A DNA stretch of 64,000 bases from Stromatinia cepivora (GCA_014898415.1 RCTD01000002.1:1426001-1490000); one strand, 5' to 3'; numbered from the stretch's first letter, positions 1 through 10,546 are shown. A program made the numbers and translations. The notes: generated by a model from the sequence alone, not told the origin.

Positions 1-1733
1 AGAACATTTCCGACCTTCCAGATTCTCTCACGTTGCTCCTCTTCTTCCTCTTCGCTCTCATCCTCCTCTGAATCATCAGAGTTTGCGTCCTCTACCTTGG
101 CTCCGTTAGACTTAGGTTTTGGCTCTGGTTTGGTGACCTTGATGTGCGATCCACCCTCAACAATCTTGACCAGAACATCACCGCCTTCTTTAGGAGCGGC
201 GATTTCGACGGTTCGGCGGGCTGGGACAGCAGTTTCGGCAGCAACAATTGGTGTAAAGACACCCTTGTCACTCTCTCCTGAGATGGAAAGAACACCAATG
301 GCATTTGTGAGATGTTGAACAGTGGTGACGGCAGCGTGAGTAGATTGCTCAATATCCTGGGCGTCAAATTCTTGAATGAGAGATGCTTGAAGAGCAGCTC
401 CACGGGCTTGCAATTCAGATGGATTGATCGCAGTGGGGCTAGTGGATGGCGCGAGAACTGTGGCGTTGGGGTATATATATTGGACGTTGGATGCAATTTT
501 TGGGGTGTGCGATGTACCACCAGAAAGGATGACCTCGTCAATTTCCAGTGCATCCAATCCAGCCTTCTTAACAACGCCTTCAATTAATCTGTTGAACCCA
601 TCGAAGACCTTGCGTGCGATAGTCTCATATCTAAGTCTGTTAATGGTAGAAGAGAAATCAATACCCTCTGCCAAGCTCTCAACACTGAAGTTGGAGTTTG
701 TTCCGATACTAAGTGCTTTCTTAGTAGCCTCGGCTTCCAACTTGAGTTTTGCGAGACTTCGAGCATTCTCACGGGGATCGATTGAGTTCCATTTGATAAA
801 TTCCTTAGAGAAATGGTCCATGAGGACCTTATCAAGGTGAACACCAGCGAATTCATAATCGTGTGCAGTTGCCAAAATGGTATACATGCCCCCTCTTGAT
901 GTGATAACTGCGACATCAGAACGAGTTCCTCCAAGATCGGCGACGATCACATTTTTATCCGCGACCTTGCTCTCTGGCCTTGCGTCATAGGCCAATAAAG
1001 CAGCTACAGGCTCGTTGATGAGTTGTAAAACTTCAAGACCAGCGTCATTTGCAGCCTTTGTCAATGCTGCCTTTTGGCTATCGGAGAAATTTGTCGGGAC
1101 TGTGATAACGGCTGAGTTGATTTGCTTTCCAGAAAAATCTGATGCGGATTGTGCGAGACGACGGATTACTCTGGTTGCTACCTCGGAAACAGAGACAATC
1201 GATGGTTCACCTTCCTCTTTATCTTGAATCTTGAATGCGATCGTACCCTCGTGGTCCAAAGGATGTGCTGAGGCATGGCAGTGTGTAGGATCTATCGATT
1301 TGAAGCTGTGCGGGGTGCGGGGCAAAATGTTAGCCATCTTTCACCATTTCTGAAAACACAACCAGAGTCCAAAGGGGCATGTATGATGCGTTACGTACTC
1401 TTGTCCGAGGAAATCTCTGAAATAAGCAACGGTGTTTCCGCTATTTCTAATGAGTTGTTGCTTGGCCTGTTGGCCGTAATATTCGTCCCCGTGGATATAA
1501 GACAAAATGGAAGGAATTTGACGATCTGCAGTCGAAGTCAATCAATCTACCCCCTTCATTCCGGTTTGTCTATTCTTGTGGCATGAATACTTACCACCAT
1601 CCTCATTGGCAATAACTTCAGCTTTGTCCTCAACGGTAGTGTAGGCAATTGAGCTGTTGGAGTTTCCGAAAGAAATACCAATGGCATTTCTCTCTCCAGC
1701 AGTGCCGTTTGATACGGGAACTTCAGCGGCCAT
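1..1733 (-). CDS. SSZ1: Hsp70-like ribosome-associated chaperone Ssz1 (3' end beyond window)
   Basis: This atypical Hsp70 pairs with the J-protein Zuotin as the ribosome-associated complex, which stimulates Ssb on nascent chains in the cytosol. Exons on the minus strand are 1733-1595, 1525-1399 and 1305-1, with introns of 69 and 93 bp. The frame stays open to the window edge, giving about 523 residues, so only a short tail is missing. The N-terminus has the Hsp70 phosphate-1 loop in the Ssz1 form (GISFGNSNSSIAYT), followed by DFKSIDPTHCHASAHP, the phosphate-2 motif VADLGGTRSDVAV and the adenosine motif ILSGGTSHTPKIA. A short beta region and an acidic Glu/Ser stretch follow, without a full Hsp70 lid, as expected for Ssz1. 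The start MAAEVPVSNG is the first Met in the conserved frame; an upstream in-frame Met would add a hydrophobic leader and is less likely. The gene diverges from RRP40. Confidence 0.93.
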
Positions 1734-2108
1734 TTTTGAAAATATAAAGAAATACGGGAGAAGATTAGAAATAGAGTAAAGCAAAGGGGAGACTTTGACT
1801 CAAAATCAAAGTGGTGATATTTTTTTGGTGTAAATGTCTAACGTAAACAGGATCCAGAACTTTTTTACTTTTTCAAAATCGCATAGAGAATTTCGCTAGC
1901 GCCACATCTCAAGCCCCCACATTGACAAACGCAAGGCTGAGAAAACCGCAACATCTATTTGTCGGAGTGAAATATATACAAGTACTCAGATAATACAACT
2001 CAATATACAACAAACTCAAGAATATCAACGACAACGACGATATTTATAGAAATATACTGGTCATCGGGTTGTACAAATCAAAGATAATCATTTGTTCACA
2101 ACAACACA
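1734..2108. promoter_or_regulatory. Shared divergent promoter region SSZ1/RRP40
   Basis: These 375 bp separate the start codons of two divergent housekeeping genes, so they must hold both promoters and both 5' leaders. The stretch is AT-rich with pyrimidine and A-rich tracts and a TATA-like run (gtgaaatatatacaagt) near 1967-1983. No operator was identified. Confidence 0.5.
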
Positions 2109-2893
2109 ATGTCAACAGAAACCTTCGTCCTTCCGGGCGATCATATTGCTCCAGAATTATTACCTTCTCACCCAACTTTACCTTTGAAGCTCGGCCCAGG
2201 GTTAAGACATATTCCTCCAAATACAATTACTTCAACTGTGGCAGGTCAATTACAGACAGACTCAAGGAAGAACGCGATATGGGTTGAATTCAATGCTGGC
2301 CGAGTAAGAGAGAAAATTACAACTCCTTGTTCTTCAAGAGCTAATGTTTTCCATAGTACATTCCAACAGTAGGAGATCTCGTAATTGCTTCCATTAAAAA
2401 GTCAGCAGGAGATGTTTATTATGCAAATCTTAGCGACTTCACATCAGATGCCAGTCTACCAGTGCTCTCGTTCGAGGGAGCTACGAAGAAAACCCGACCG
2501 CAGCTTGAAAAAGGCTCATTGGTCTATGCACGAGTTACCCTTGCGAACAAACATATGGATCCAGAATTAGAATGTGTATCAGCATCAACTGGTAAATCGG
2601 AAGGTCTAGGACCATTGGAAGGAGGGATGCTTTTCGACGTTTCGCTCGGTATGGCAAGACGGATGATGATGTCTCGCCCAGCTGATCAAGGTGGTTTGAC
2701 GATACTTGAGGAATTAGGGGAGGCCGGCGTTCCATTTGAGATTGCCGTGGGAAGGAATGGAAAAGTTTGGGTGGATAGTAAGTCGGTAAAGACTACCTTG
2801 GCCATAGGGAAGGCTCTGAAAGAAACGGACGAAAAGGGTCTGTCACCGGAAGATCAAAAGAAACTAGCTAAAAAGCTGGGACGCGACGCTTGA
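2109..2893 (+). CDS. RRP40: RNA exosome cap subunit Rrp40
   Basis: This is an S1/KH cap protein of the nuclear and cytoplasmic RNA exosome, which threads RNA to the catalytic subunits for processing and decay. Exons are 2109-2303 and 2357-2893, with a 53-bp intron ending ccatag, giving 243 residues, the usual size. The splice joins GR to YIPTVGDLV, the start of the S1 domain (residues about 64-140). The C-terminal KH-like part carries the Rrp4/Rrp40 signature GRNGKVWV near residue 200. The N-terminal segment with LPGD and GPGL matches the family N-terminal domain. Start: first ATG after the divergent promoter, with no in-frame Met upstream. Confidence 0.94.
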
Positions 2894-3338
2894 AATACGA
2901 TACCCTAGGATAGAATAATTACGCCATCGAGAACAAACTTTGCAAAGGCTGAAATAAAAGCATGACAGACGATCCCGTACCAACATTCCTCTCCAGCCCT
3001 TACAGGTATGATACACGAAGGCAGCCCTTTCCTCACACCCGCCACCCAACTACAATAACCCTTTACAAGCCGCAATCGCAATCTATCCAGGTGGCTTTCT
3101 GTTTCGTAGTATGGGCGTCTAGAGTTACAGATCCTGCCAAGCGTACATTCTTTGGAGATGTACGCACACTATACCAATAATCAAGCGCAATGCATTCCTC
3201 TTACCTCAAATCTTTCACCAACCTTGCTGATTGATCAACATAAAGTGAAACGATGAAGCTGGGAGGCAAAATGGGGTTCTATATATTGAAGATGTACACC
3301 ATACTATGTTCCTTCCCCATACAACAATTATTTCCATC
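2894..3338. other. Intergenic, RRP40 3' region
   Basis: These 445 bp hold the RRP40 3' untranslated region and the upstream region of the secreted-protein gene. The short open frames here do not look like coding sequence. Confidence 0.4.
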
Positions 3339-4393
3339 ATGTTTCGTTTTACTACTACATTTGCGTTGGCCATTCTTTGCCTCACAAAACCCTCACTTTC
3401 GAGACCCATACCCAAGCCCGAGAAAGGAAAACCTTGTAAGAAATCTCTCGATCTGTTCAGTAAATATAACACTAATGCTTTTTAGTTGACATTAATCTCC
3501 AAATCCCACTGAGGCTAGAGATAGTAGGAAATGTCGGTTGCGGTGACAATGTTGCGGATGTTGATGTCAAATCCATTCATCTGCCCTTAATCCCTTGTCC
3601 CAATATCCAGAAATCATTTCAAGACAGGGGCGTAAAACTGCCGTTAAGCGGCAGAAGTCTGAATATCAAACGTGCGGTTCCTCTCTTGTTATCAGGATCG
3701 ATCAACGGGCAGAGCTTCATACCTCTACCCACATCGGCTGTAGATGCAATCGCAACAATATCTTCAAATGCCACGGGTCCTATGACGGCTATAGATTTAT
3801 CCATCCCAAGTTGGTCAACCGAAATAATGGCTACTTCAATCGGCACATCGTCCGATTTTATAGGTCCTATGACAGCGATAGATTCGTCGATTCCTAAATC
3901 GTCGAGCGCCAGCACGTCTACCTTAACAGATACTTCCATAGAAGCAAGGAAGCTCCATACACATCATCGTACTTTAGCAACGATGCCTCCACCTACCATT
4001 ATCATAGAACCTCGTGCTCGCTCGACGAAGTTGCCCAAAATGACACACACACATCACCGCCTTTCAAAGACTTCTAAAGCAATACAACATGCATCAGTAT
4101 ATCCTCATCCGTTACCAGCTCAAACCCAAACAGAAATGTGGGAAACAAAAACAAAGCCACTTGAAACTGAATCGCATACATCCAAATCGACGTTTACCTG
4201 GATCTCACCTCCTCAAACAAGACTTCCCATAACACCGCCTGCTCCTATATCGGTACAGAAGACCACCTTGGAAACAAAGGCCTCGGCAAGTACATCTAGG
4301 AAACGTGCTAGTTTGCATCCGCCCGCCGGGACTTTGTATCCTCCTGTTATCGAACGTGAGCTACCACGCAATGGCTTGTATAATGATAAATGA
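3339..4393 (+). CDS. Predicted secreted Ser/Thr/Pro-rich protein, unrecognised
   Basis: Exons are 3339-3435 and 3486-4393. The 50-bp intron has donor gtaaga, branch-like cactaat and acceptor ttttag, and the model sums to 334 residues. Residues 1-21 form a convincing signal peptide (basic start, hydrophobic core ALAILCL, then SLS). A more ordered segment with two Cys follows (residues about 33-100), then a long low-complexity Ser/Thr/Pro-rich tail to the C-terminus. The tail contains a repeated block, GPMTAID-x-SIP, at about residues 130 and 159. There is no obvious GPI signal. Secretion plus potential O-glycosylation suggests a wall or extracellular protein. No family is recognised, so this rests on seen features only. 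The long second-exon frame has no ATG near its beginning, so without exon 1 the gene would be missed or called from a TTG. Confidence 0.62.
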
Positions 4394-5032
4394 TGACAAG
4401 ATGGTATTTCATGACCTGGCTTTTTTCTGTGCGTCTTTGCGGGCTTTGCTATTGTAGATTGTCACTTGTCTGGTCTGGCGCCTACCGTCATCAAGTCATG
4501 ATAGTCGATTGTTAGCATATAAAACCTAGAGATAACGGCCAGGAGCCGTTGCAATATCAAAATGGATTATTGTTACTATGCAGTTTTCCGTATCAAGGCT
4601 TGATAATGAACAATCTTATCTTTTGTAATGGATCTTTTGTATTAGTAGTAAGTGCTATCTGCGTGTTTACCTCCCCTCAGGTCAGAACCTCTGTAGTAGT
4701 CCTTAATTCATAACAACGCCAATGCTACACTTCTTTGATATGTTGCTTGGGAATACTTTGTCACTTTCCTTTACTCCCCCCCTCCCCCCCGGCGGCGGTC
4801 ATTTTACGACCACATTCAGCGAAAGTCCCCAAATTTCATACAAAAATGCCAACTTCGAAGAGAAGACCCACAACAGCGTTCCACAGTAATACCCTTATGC
4901 TAAGCAAGTCCACCACCACCATTCACCCCAGAACATCTCCTCGCCACGCTCCTTGCGTATTTTTCAATTCGTTTCTTCGTCGTCTGCTTCCTGGCCGCAC
5001 TGCATCGCGCTTTCAGAGTCTTGTTTCAGATT
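4394..5032. other. Intergenic between convergent genes
   Basis: These 639 bp lie between the ends of the secreted-protein gene and the three-motif paralogue. They include a C-rich run near 4775-4790 (ccccccctcccccccgg). An open frame at 4735-5073 on the plus strand is low-complexity and overlaps the neighbour's end. Nothing else is seen. Confidence 0.35.
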
Positions 5033-6184
5033 TCATTTCCAATTTTGCTTATCACTCATACTCAACCCCTTAAAACCCTCTTCCAAAACTTCCAATCCAT
5101 TGTGAATCCCATTCTCAATAATCGTTTTGACCTGATTACCCACCACACAAATAAGTTCATCGTCATAGAAATCCAACCCATGACCTAGCATAAACCAATA
5201 TAAATTAGGATACCCTTGCTCAATAAGCCAGCCTTCGATTTCCCGACTATTCCTAATCTGCCCTGCAATATCTGTCATGGAAAGGTTTGCTGTGGGGTTT
5301 TCTCCATCGAAATTTGCAGGTCGCGTTTGTCGTGGAAATTCCTCTTCGTCGATCATTCCTTCGCTGATAAGTGCTTCTCTTTCCGCTCTGCGTTCATTCT
5401 CGTACCCCGTATCGTCTTCTGTGTCTATTTCTTCAATATCCTCCTCGATATCAGCACGAATATCTCCGGCTTTAAGTCTGATATCCACTTTTATTAAATT
5501 CCCGACCGCTTCCACGTCGTTATCATTCCCGTGATTCATCCCAAGATACTCCATATAGTCTTCAAGGCAAGACCAACCGTGTTTGATGAGCCACTCGTGG
5601 ATTCCTTCGTCTTCGCAGCGGATTCTATAGATTGATTCGAGTCTTTCTTGTTCGCAAGCTGCGATATGGAGTTCTACGACGTCCAAGTCTATATTATCGG
5701 GGCATTCATCTTCATCGTAGTCTTCCCAGTTGTCATCGTGGTCGTCATCGGTCATTAAATCAAGAATCTCGTCTCTCTCTTCTTCTTCGTCTTCCCACTC
5801 ATTATTACCCTCCATTCCATTGCCATCATCATGATAGCTCTCCAAGGCATCCCCAACTTCTATCATCGCTTCACTAGGCGTCTCTCCCTCCTCTCCGTCC
5901 TTTCCCTCATCTAGCCCATCCATTCCATCCAATTCATCACTACCATCTTCTAGCTCCTCAAGTTCCTCCAATTCCTCACCCTCATCCATTTCCCGATCAA
6001 TCTCTTCCTTATTCGCAAACGGATCACTACCTCTATAATCACACAACAATTCTTCTGCTCTCATGTAGTCCTCCACACTTTTGGGATCGTAACCATAAGT
6101 CACCATGAAATCTTGAAAGGTCTTCCATCCTCTTTTGTTGAGCCATTCGAGTCTTGGGAGTTCAAATCTGGGTATGCAAAGCAT
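5033..6184 (-). CDS. Three-copy YGL-motif protein (paralogue array member 1)
   Basis: This single-exon protein of 383 residues has unknown function. It carries three copies of the array motif: WLNKRGWKTFQDFMVTYGYD near residue 13, WLIKHGWSCLEDYMEYLGM near 195 and WLIEQGYPNLYWFMLGHGL near 318. Each copy is followed by an acidic helix-like stretch ending in branched residues (ExxL/VxxxIK). The spacers are extremely acidic (Glu/Asp runs), so the protein is strongly negative. There is no signal peptide or membrane segment. The frame stays open upstream to a Met at 6376, but that 64-residue extension is Pro/Ser/His-rich and lies outside the pattern of the other members. The 6184 ATG has A at -3 and places the first motif close to the N-terminus, as in the paralogues. 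It is the only three-copy member. Confidence 0.72.
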   Translation of the reverse strand: MLCIPRFELPRLEWLNKRGWKTFQDFMVTYGYDPKSVEDYMRAEELLCDYRGSDPFANKEEIDREMDEGEELEELEELEDGSDELDGMDGLDEGKDGEEGETPSEAMIEVGDALESYHDDGNGMEGNNEWEDEEEERDEILDLMTDDDHDDNWEDYDEDECPDNIDLDVVELHIAACEQERLESIYRIRCEDEGIHEWLIKHGWSCLEDYMEYLGMNHGNDNDVEAVGNLIKVDIRLKAGDIRADIEEDIEEIDTEDDTGYENERRAEREALISEGMIDEEEFPRQTRPANFDGENPTANLSMTDIAGQIRNSREIEGWLIEQGYPNLYWFMLGHGLDFYDDELICVVGNQVKTIIENGIHNGLEVLEEGFKGLSMSDKQNWK

Positions 6185-7133
6185 TGTCGCAGAGAGGATT
6201 GGTGGTTTGTGTTCTGGATTCCTTTGGGCGTCTGGTTTTGATTGTTTTTTGTTTGGAATTGGTGTGGAAGTATGATGGTTGTGGAAATTTGCCGGATGGG
6301 AGGTAGGTGATGGGCTTTTTTGGTATAATGCAAGGAGCGTCGGAGGTGGATTGGAAGAAAAATGTCTATTTAGCATGGAGAGGTGTATTGTCAGGAGTTG
6401 TGGGAGGAGAACAGAGCTCGGATTTGGCTACTTCCATCAAGTACCAGAATCATAGGCCACAAATGTGCTAGAACTAATATCAGAAAAACTTGCATGGCCT
6501 AATGTGAATTACAATGGCAAACTTAAATTAGTCGTCTTCGAAATTTTCGCGATGTCATTGAATTACTGGAATTCACTTCATTCCCCATCCTCATGCTATC
6601 TCATCTCACAGAATTTCAAAGAGTCCTAGAAAGCATGTGACAAGTGAATACTAATTCATGCGCCAGGTAATTTCACGTTCCGAACTACATATGTCTAGCC
6701 TTAAGAATTTGCTCGATCAAAGTCGTCAAGAATCACAGATTTGCCAAGAACTTTAGTTGAATAGCTAGCTGGGAGGTTGTATATTACTACGTACTAAACC
6801 TGTCATTATGCCTTAGTCTACAAAACCACACCCAACATGACCTTTAACCAACACCAGCCAAATTTAGACTAAACGCACTCTGATCACGCATTCTTCCTCC
6901 TTTCCTCTCTTTCACTCTGTCAGTAATGCCACTTAGCACTGCAATATTGGAAGCCCTAAAACCCAGAGCCGGCAACCTTCCAATTTTATTCACGGCCCAC
7001 ATTGATTTTGACTGAACAGAGGATGGTGCATCGATTTTCATTGTAAGTTTTCCCTAGGCCCGGGGAAATAAGTTGCTCCTTTATTATAATAAATAGGCGC
7101 AACACATACTCAAAACATACTCACGCCATACAA
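6185..7133. other. Intergenic / uncertain, with a 65-codon open frame
   Basis: This stretch holds the upstream region of the three-motif gene. A minus-strand open frame at 6844-7041 (65 codons, Arg/Lys-rich middle) lies downstream of the broken membrane-protein gene. I could not join it to that gene with a frame-consistent intron, so it is not called as a gene. Confidence 0.3.
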
Positions 7134-7607
7134 TCACGCCAAACCCCAGATCATTAGTCCCGTCGTCACATTATACGCCGTCACCTCGATCCTAAACCTC
7201 AAATCGCCAATCCCCCAATACCATATGCTCCATATTTCACACACCAGCAACAAAGAAATCCTCCCCATGAACAAAATTTCCGCCGCCACGAATCTCTCCA
7301 GCGATCCCAATAAATAAGCACCCAGTAGATGAAAAAGTATAATCAATGGAGGTCCTAAGTTTAAGATAACCACTATAGGACCGAGTCTGTCGAGGTGGTC
7401 TTCGGTGATTGTTAGGATTAGGGGGCGGGGGGTTCGGACGAAGTTTAGACGGGGAGTGTCGAGTTGATTATTTCTGATGGCTTATCCATTTTGAGCTTGT
7501 CGTTCTTGAATGAGTTCATCGGCGTATTGGGCCATGACATTGCATAGATATGTACGCTGAATCCAGTTCCGTCTATTTTGATGTTCTTGTTGCTGTAAGA
7601 TAGGCAT
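7134..7607 (-). pseudogene. Membrane-protein gene interrupted by an in-frame TAA
   Basis: From an ATG at 7607 the minus strand reads 41 codons of polar, Gln/Arg-rich sequence (MPILQQQEHQNRRNWIQRTY at the start), then a TAA at 7484-7482. The same frame then runs 115 more codons to a TGA at 7134. The second part contains about three hydrophobic segments (around VVILNLGPPLIILFHLLGAY, EILFMGRISLLLVCEIW and the C-terminal TTGLMIWGLA), as expected of an integral membrane protein. Continuity of one frame across the stop suggests a nonsense mutation in a decaying gene. An intron with acceptor atcag just past the stop is possible, but no good donor is seen. The family is not recognised. Confidence 0.42.
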
Positions 7608-8174
7608 TTTGCTGATTATCTTTGTCTTTTCAGAAGATGTGCTTTGGGACGGACTTTGATTGTTTTTGACTTGTTGTTGGGTGAGATTCTGTTTGTATTG
7701 ACTTGGCTATATGAATGAGGAATTAGAGGCTCTTAGTGAGATTTGAACTGGTATGGCTGGCAAGAGAACTTCATCGCCGTACACTGTTCGCTCTAGGAAC
7801 GATGAACCGTACGGAAGCAACGGACAGTCATATTATTTCTTTAGATACTAAAGCTTCCCAGAAATCCTAACGAACAATATCTCGAAGCTGGTCTAATATC
7901 AAAGACTCATAATCAATCATCCAATATGAAGGAAAGGCTCAAAAGCTACACCAAGACCGGCTTCGTAATCACATACTGGAGCCCAGTAAGCAATGTACAA
8001 AAGTCACACAGGCTCATCAATCGTCGACAGTCCTTAAAGTTCAACGTCTGCATTCCATCTATACAATATTCTCTGCACTCTGCTCTTGGTTCACATATGG
8101 TAAATGGCCCTAGAGATTGTAAAGTTTAGCCTCAGAGAACTACTTCGGAGAAGATGATATGTCATACCTGAGGT
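7608..8174. other. Intergenic
   Basis: Nothing firm is seen in these 567 bp. A 67-codon plus-strand frame at 7926-8129 ends in a chance-looking sequence and shows no family resemblance. Confidence 0.3.
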
Positions 8175-9160
8175 TTGCCGCTATCTGCAGCGTGTCGAAG
8201 ATATTCCTGGCAATCTCGTTCAGGTTCCACGGATACAGTACCAAAACTCTTGGAAATTAAAGCCGTGGAAGCAACAGCATTGGAATCCCCTAAACCATCC
8301 CGATTACTCCTCCTAATGAACGTTCTCATGCCCGAAAGAATCTGTACATCCGTAAATACGGCTATAAATACGGCTGTTGATACAACTCAAAAGACAGCAC
8401 TAGCTATCAAAAAGTCTGATTATCTAATTCCTTGGTTTTACACAATCTTTGATGGACACAACCTTTTCCAAATAAAAGAACGAGAACGGAAAATCTGCCG
8501 GAACATCTTCAACCATGGCTTTAGTCAAGCACATATCTTCAAACTTGTCCCGACCATTGTCCAGCAGGCCCTTGCTTATAAAAATCTGCTTTCGGAGTAT
8601 GCGGAACGGGAATTTATGTTTCGCCTTAATGAGGAGACCTTGTGGTTTACTATAAATATGATTGGAGGTCTTGTCCCGTATGAAATCCCTTCCTATTTGA
8701 AAGCGCATTATGCTGATTGAAATGAAGTGAAAACAGCCTAAACTCGAAAAGAAACCAAAACCCATAAGCTGTTGCACTACTCAGTCAGATTGGATGGGAT
8801 GTGGGGGATCAAATGCTAAATCCTTTCATTCGATACAATCCAATCCGTCCAGCAATCCAACGGTGGAACTGCATCGGGCAGGGACTGGTGATGAATGAGT
8901 TGAAAGTAATTCTCGGGTTGATCATTAGGAAATTTAATGTGAAAGATGCCTGTGAGGAGTTTGATATAATTTATAGGAGGAAGGGAATAAAGATGGTCGA
9001 GGGGGAGAGAGCATACCAGGTTGAGAGAGGCAGGACGCATCCAGCTGATTATTTCCCATGTCGGGTTTCGCGGAGATTGTGGCGGTTTTGGTGGAGCTTG
9101 AAGGAATTCGTATATAGGAGAGATGAATTAATTTTGGTATGCAATATTTACTTGGTATAG
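8175..9160 (+). pseudogene. Cytochrome P450 relic with internal deletion
   Basis: Two separate open frames match opposite ends of one fungal cytochrome P450. The frame at 8175-8720 gives the C-helix region and what follows: RKICRNIFNHGFSQAHI, then LVPTIVQQALAYKNLL and FRLNEETLWFTINMIGGLV, typical of the FNPGFS-type fungal P450s. The frame at 8801-9160 gives the heme region NCIGQGLVMNELKVILGLI and the end of the enzyme. Only about 100 bp lie between them, so the I-helix (AGxDT), the ExxR motif and most of the catalytic core are missing. The residues before the heme Cys are also altered, with no FxxGPRxC. An intact enzyme would be about 500 residues or more. This is a deleted, non-functional gene. 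The ancestral substrate cannot be told. Confidence 0.72.
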
Positions 9161-9484
9161 ACGTGTAATCTCACTGTTATTGCCATCAGTCTTTACGCTT
9201 TCTTCGCTTTGATTTTTATTTTACTTCCTTATGATCAAACATGAATCACTGATAGCAGCGAAGAAAAATTATCAACTTAAACTTTCGCATTAATTTACGG
9301 GTCTTTACGCACTGTTGATTGTTCCCATTTTTTACGCTGAAATTTATCTCATAATTCTGCTATTCTGGCTAAGAATTCTTAGAGTTTCGTACATCAACCA
9401 ATCTTGTTCCATTCAAAAACACCGCTCCTACCCCAAATGCTAATGAAGAGGAAGTGCAACTCCTTCGCTCTTTAAAGTCTTTTA
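9161..9484. other. Intergenic
   Basis: About 320 AT-rich bases between the P450 relic and the next paralogue. No gene or motif is seen. Confidence 0.4.
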
Positions 9485-9700
9485 TCACTCTGCCTTTTCA
9501 GCCTCTATCGCTTTTTCGACATTAACACGTCCACGAGCTAGTGGATCCTCTGCATCTCTGTCCCCGTCTTCATTTTCTGATGATTCGGACTGGATGGCTG
9601 TTACAAGTTGCAGTTTGTAGCCGAAATTTTTGCTTCTCTTGCTGCTTTTCATGTCGCTCGCTCTCTTGTTGCTGGCCATCTTGTAGTGTTTTGGGAACAT
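9485..9700 (-). other. In-frame extension after the TGA of the 9.7-10.5 kb gene
   Basis: Immediately after the TGA at 9703-9701 the same frame restarts with ATG and runs 71 codons. It reads as a Lys/Ser-rich segment, then a Glu/Asp-rich stretch, ending EKAIEAEKAE. The composition (basic then acidic, charged) resembles the tails of the array proteins. It may be the original C-terminus cut off by a nonsense change, a readthrough extension or a chance frame. An intron removing the TGA would have to be about 36 bp or shorter, which is too short. Confidence 0.35.
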
Positions 9701-10546
9701 TCAACTGTCCATTACCGTCTCGGAGGCCGTCTTGGGTGACTTGGATTTCCTCCTTAATCCGTTTTTCCCGTGTTTTCTATAGAAGACCACCCTCTTTTTG
9801 TGTCTTTTGAGTGATACAAAAAAGGATTTCCCATGATTGTTAGACTTCAGACGATATAGCCTCCATAATCCTCCAGGCGCCCTGACCGAATGGACTTTTC
9901 CATTATTCACATCTTGTACAGTAAATAGACCAACTTCAGATTCCTTTTTAATCTGCTCATTCTTGCCATCTTCCTCATACTCAATGAAAACAGAGTCTCC
10001 CGCGTTGTTCACCATTTTAACATACATCTTCTTTTGTTCTTCTTTGTCGGGCGCGTTGACAAAGTAAGGTATATTGTGACCATTTCCAACGAATACACTC
10101 AGTCCAATTTTCCTCTCAGGCTTCTGAGTCTTCTCTCCATTTTGGGCATATTTTACGAGACTCAATTGTCTGTCCTTGGCTGAATCAATCGGCTGTTGAG
10201 CGTGGTCGTCGTTCCTCGGGGTGGCTCTCAGAACCTCTTCCTCTTTCCTGTCTTGTACGCTGGGTGACTGACGAACAATATTATTCTCTGCTAGCTCTTC
10301 AGACAACCTGGGGATCAAATTTCCGAACCAATCTCCATTCTCTCGGATCATACGGACCGCTTTGGTAGCATGCTTGATATTGTGGGGATCCAAGCCATTC
10401 TCTACCAGCAATGCTTTGAATTCATTCCAACCATAATCTTCCAACCAGATTTGTTCTTTCAATGATAGAGGCGGTAGGTAAGGCTCTGTCAATGAGGTAT
10501 AAGGCCAGACCTCAGCGCCAGGTTTCAAATGTTCGCCAGGGAGCAT
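9701..10546 (-). CDS. YGL-motif protein (array member 2)
   Basis: A single-exon protein of 281 residues with unknown function. One motif copy lies near the N-terminus (WLEDYGWNEFKALLVENGL, residues about 35-53), followed by the usual helix-like stretch (HATKAVRMIRENGDW). The middle is polar. Residues about 145-230 look folded, with short beta-like segments (GLSVFVGNGHNIPYFV, DSVFIEYEEDGKNEQI, GLFTVQDVNNGKV). The end is basic (KRHKKRVVFYRKHGKNG), so unlike its neighbours this member is not wholly acidic and could bind nucleic acid; that is a guess from charge. There is no signal peptide. The TGA is followed at once by a 71-codon in-frame continuation. Confidence 0.7.
   Translation of the reverse strand: MLPGEHLKPGAEVWPYTSLTEPYLPPLSLKEQIWLEDYGWNEFKALLVENGLDPHNIKHATKAVRMIRENGDWFGNLIPRLSEELAENNIVRQSPSVQDRKEEEVLRATPRNDDHAQQPIDSAKDRQLSLVKYAQNGEKTQKPERKIGLSVFVGNGHNIPYFVNAPDKEEQKKMYVKMVNNAGDSVFIEYEEDGKNEQIKKESEVGLFTVQDVNNGKVHSVRAPGGLWRLYRLKSNNHGKSFFVSLKRHKKRVVFYRKHGKNGLRRKSKSPKTASETVMDS

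Noticed and set aside
92..934. Open frames on both strands inside the SSZ1 third exon
   Set aside because: They are shadow frames. The Hsp70 frame is continuous and carries all family motifs.
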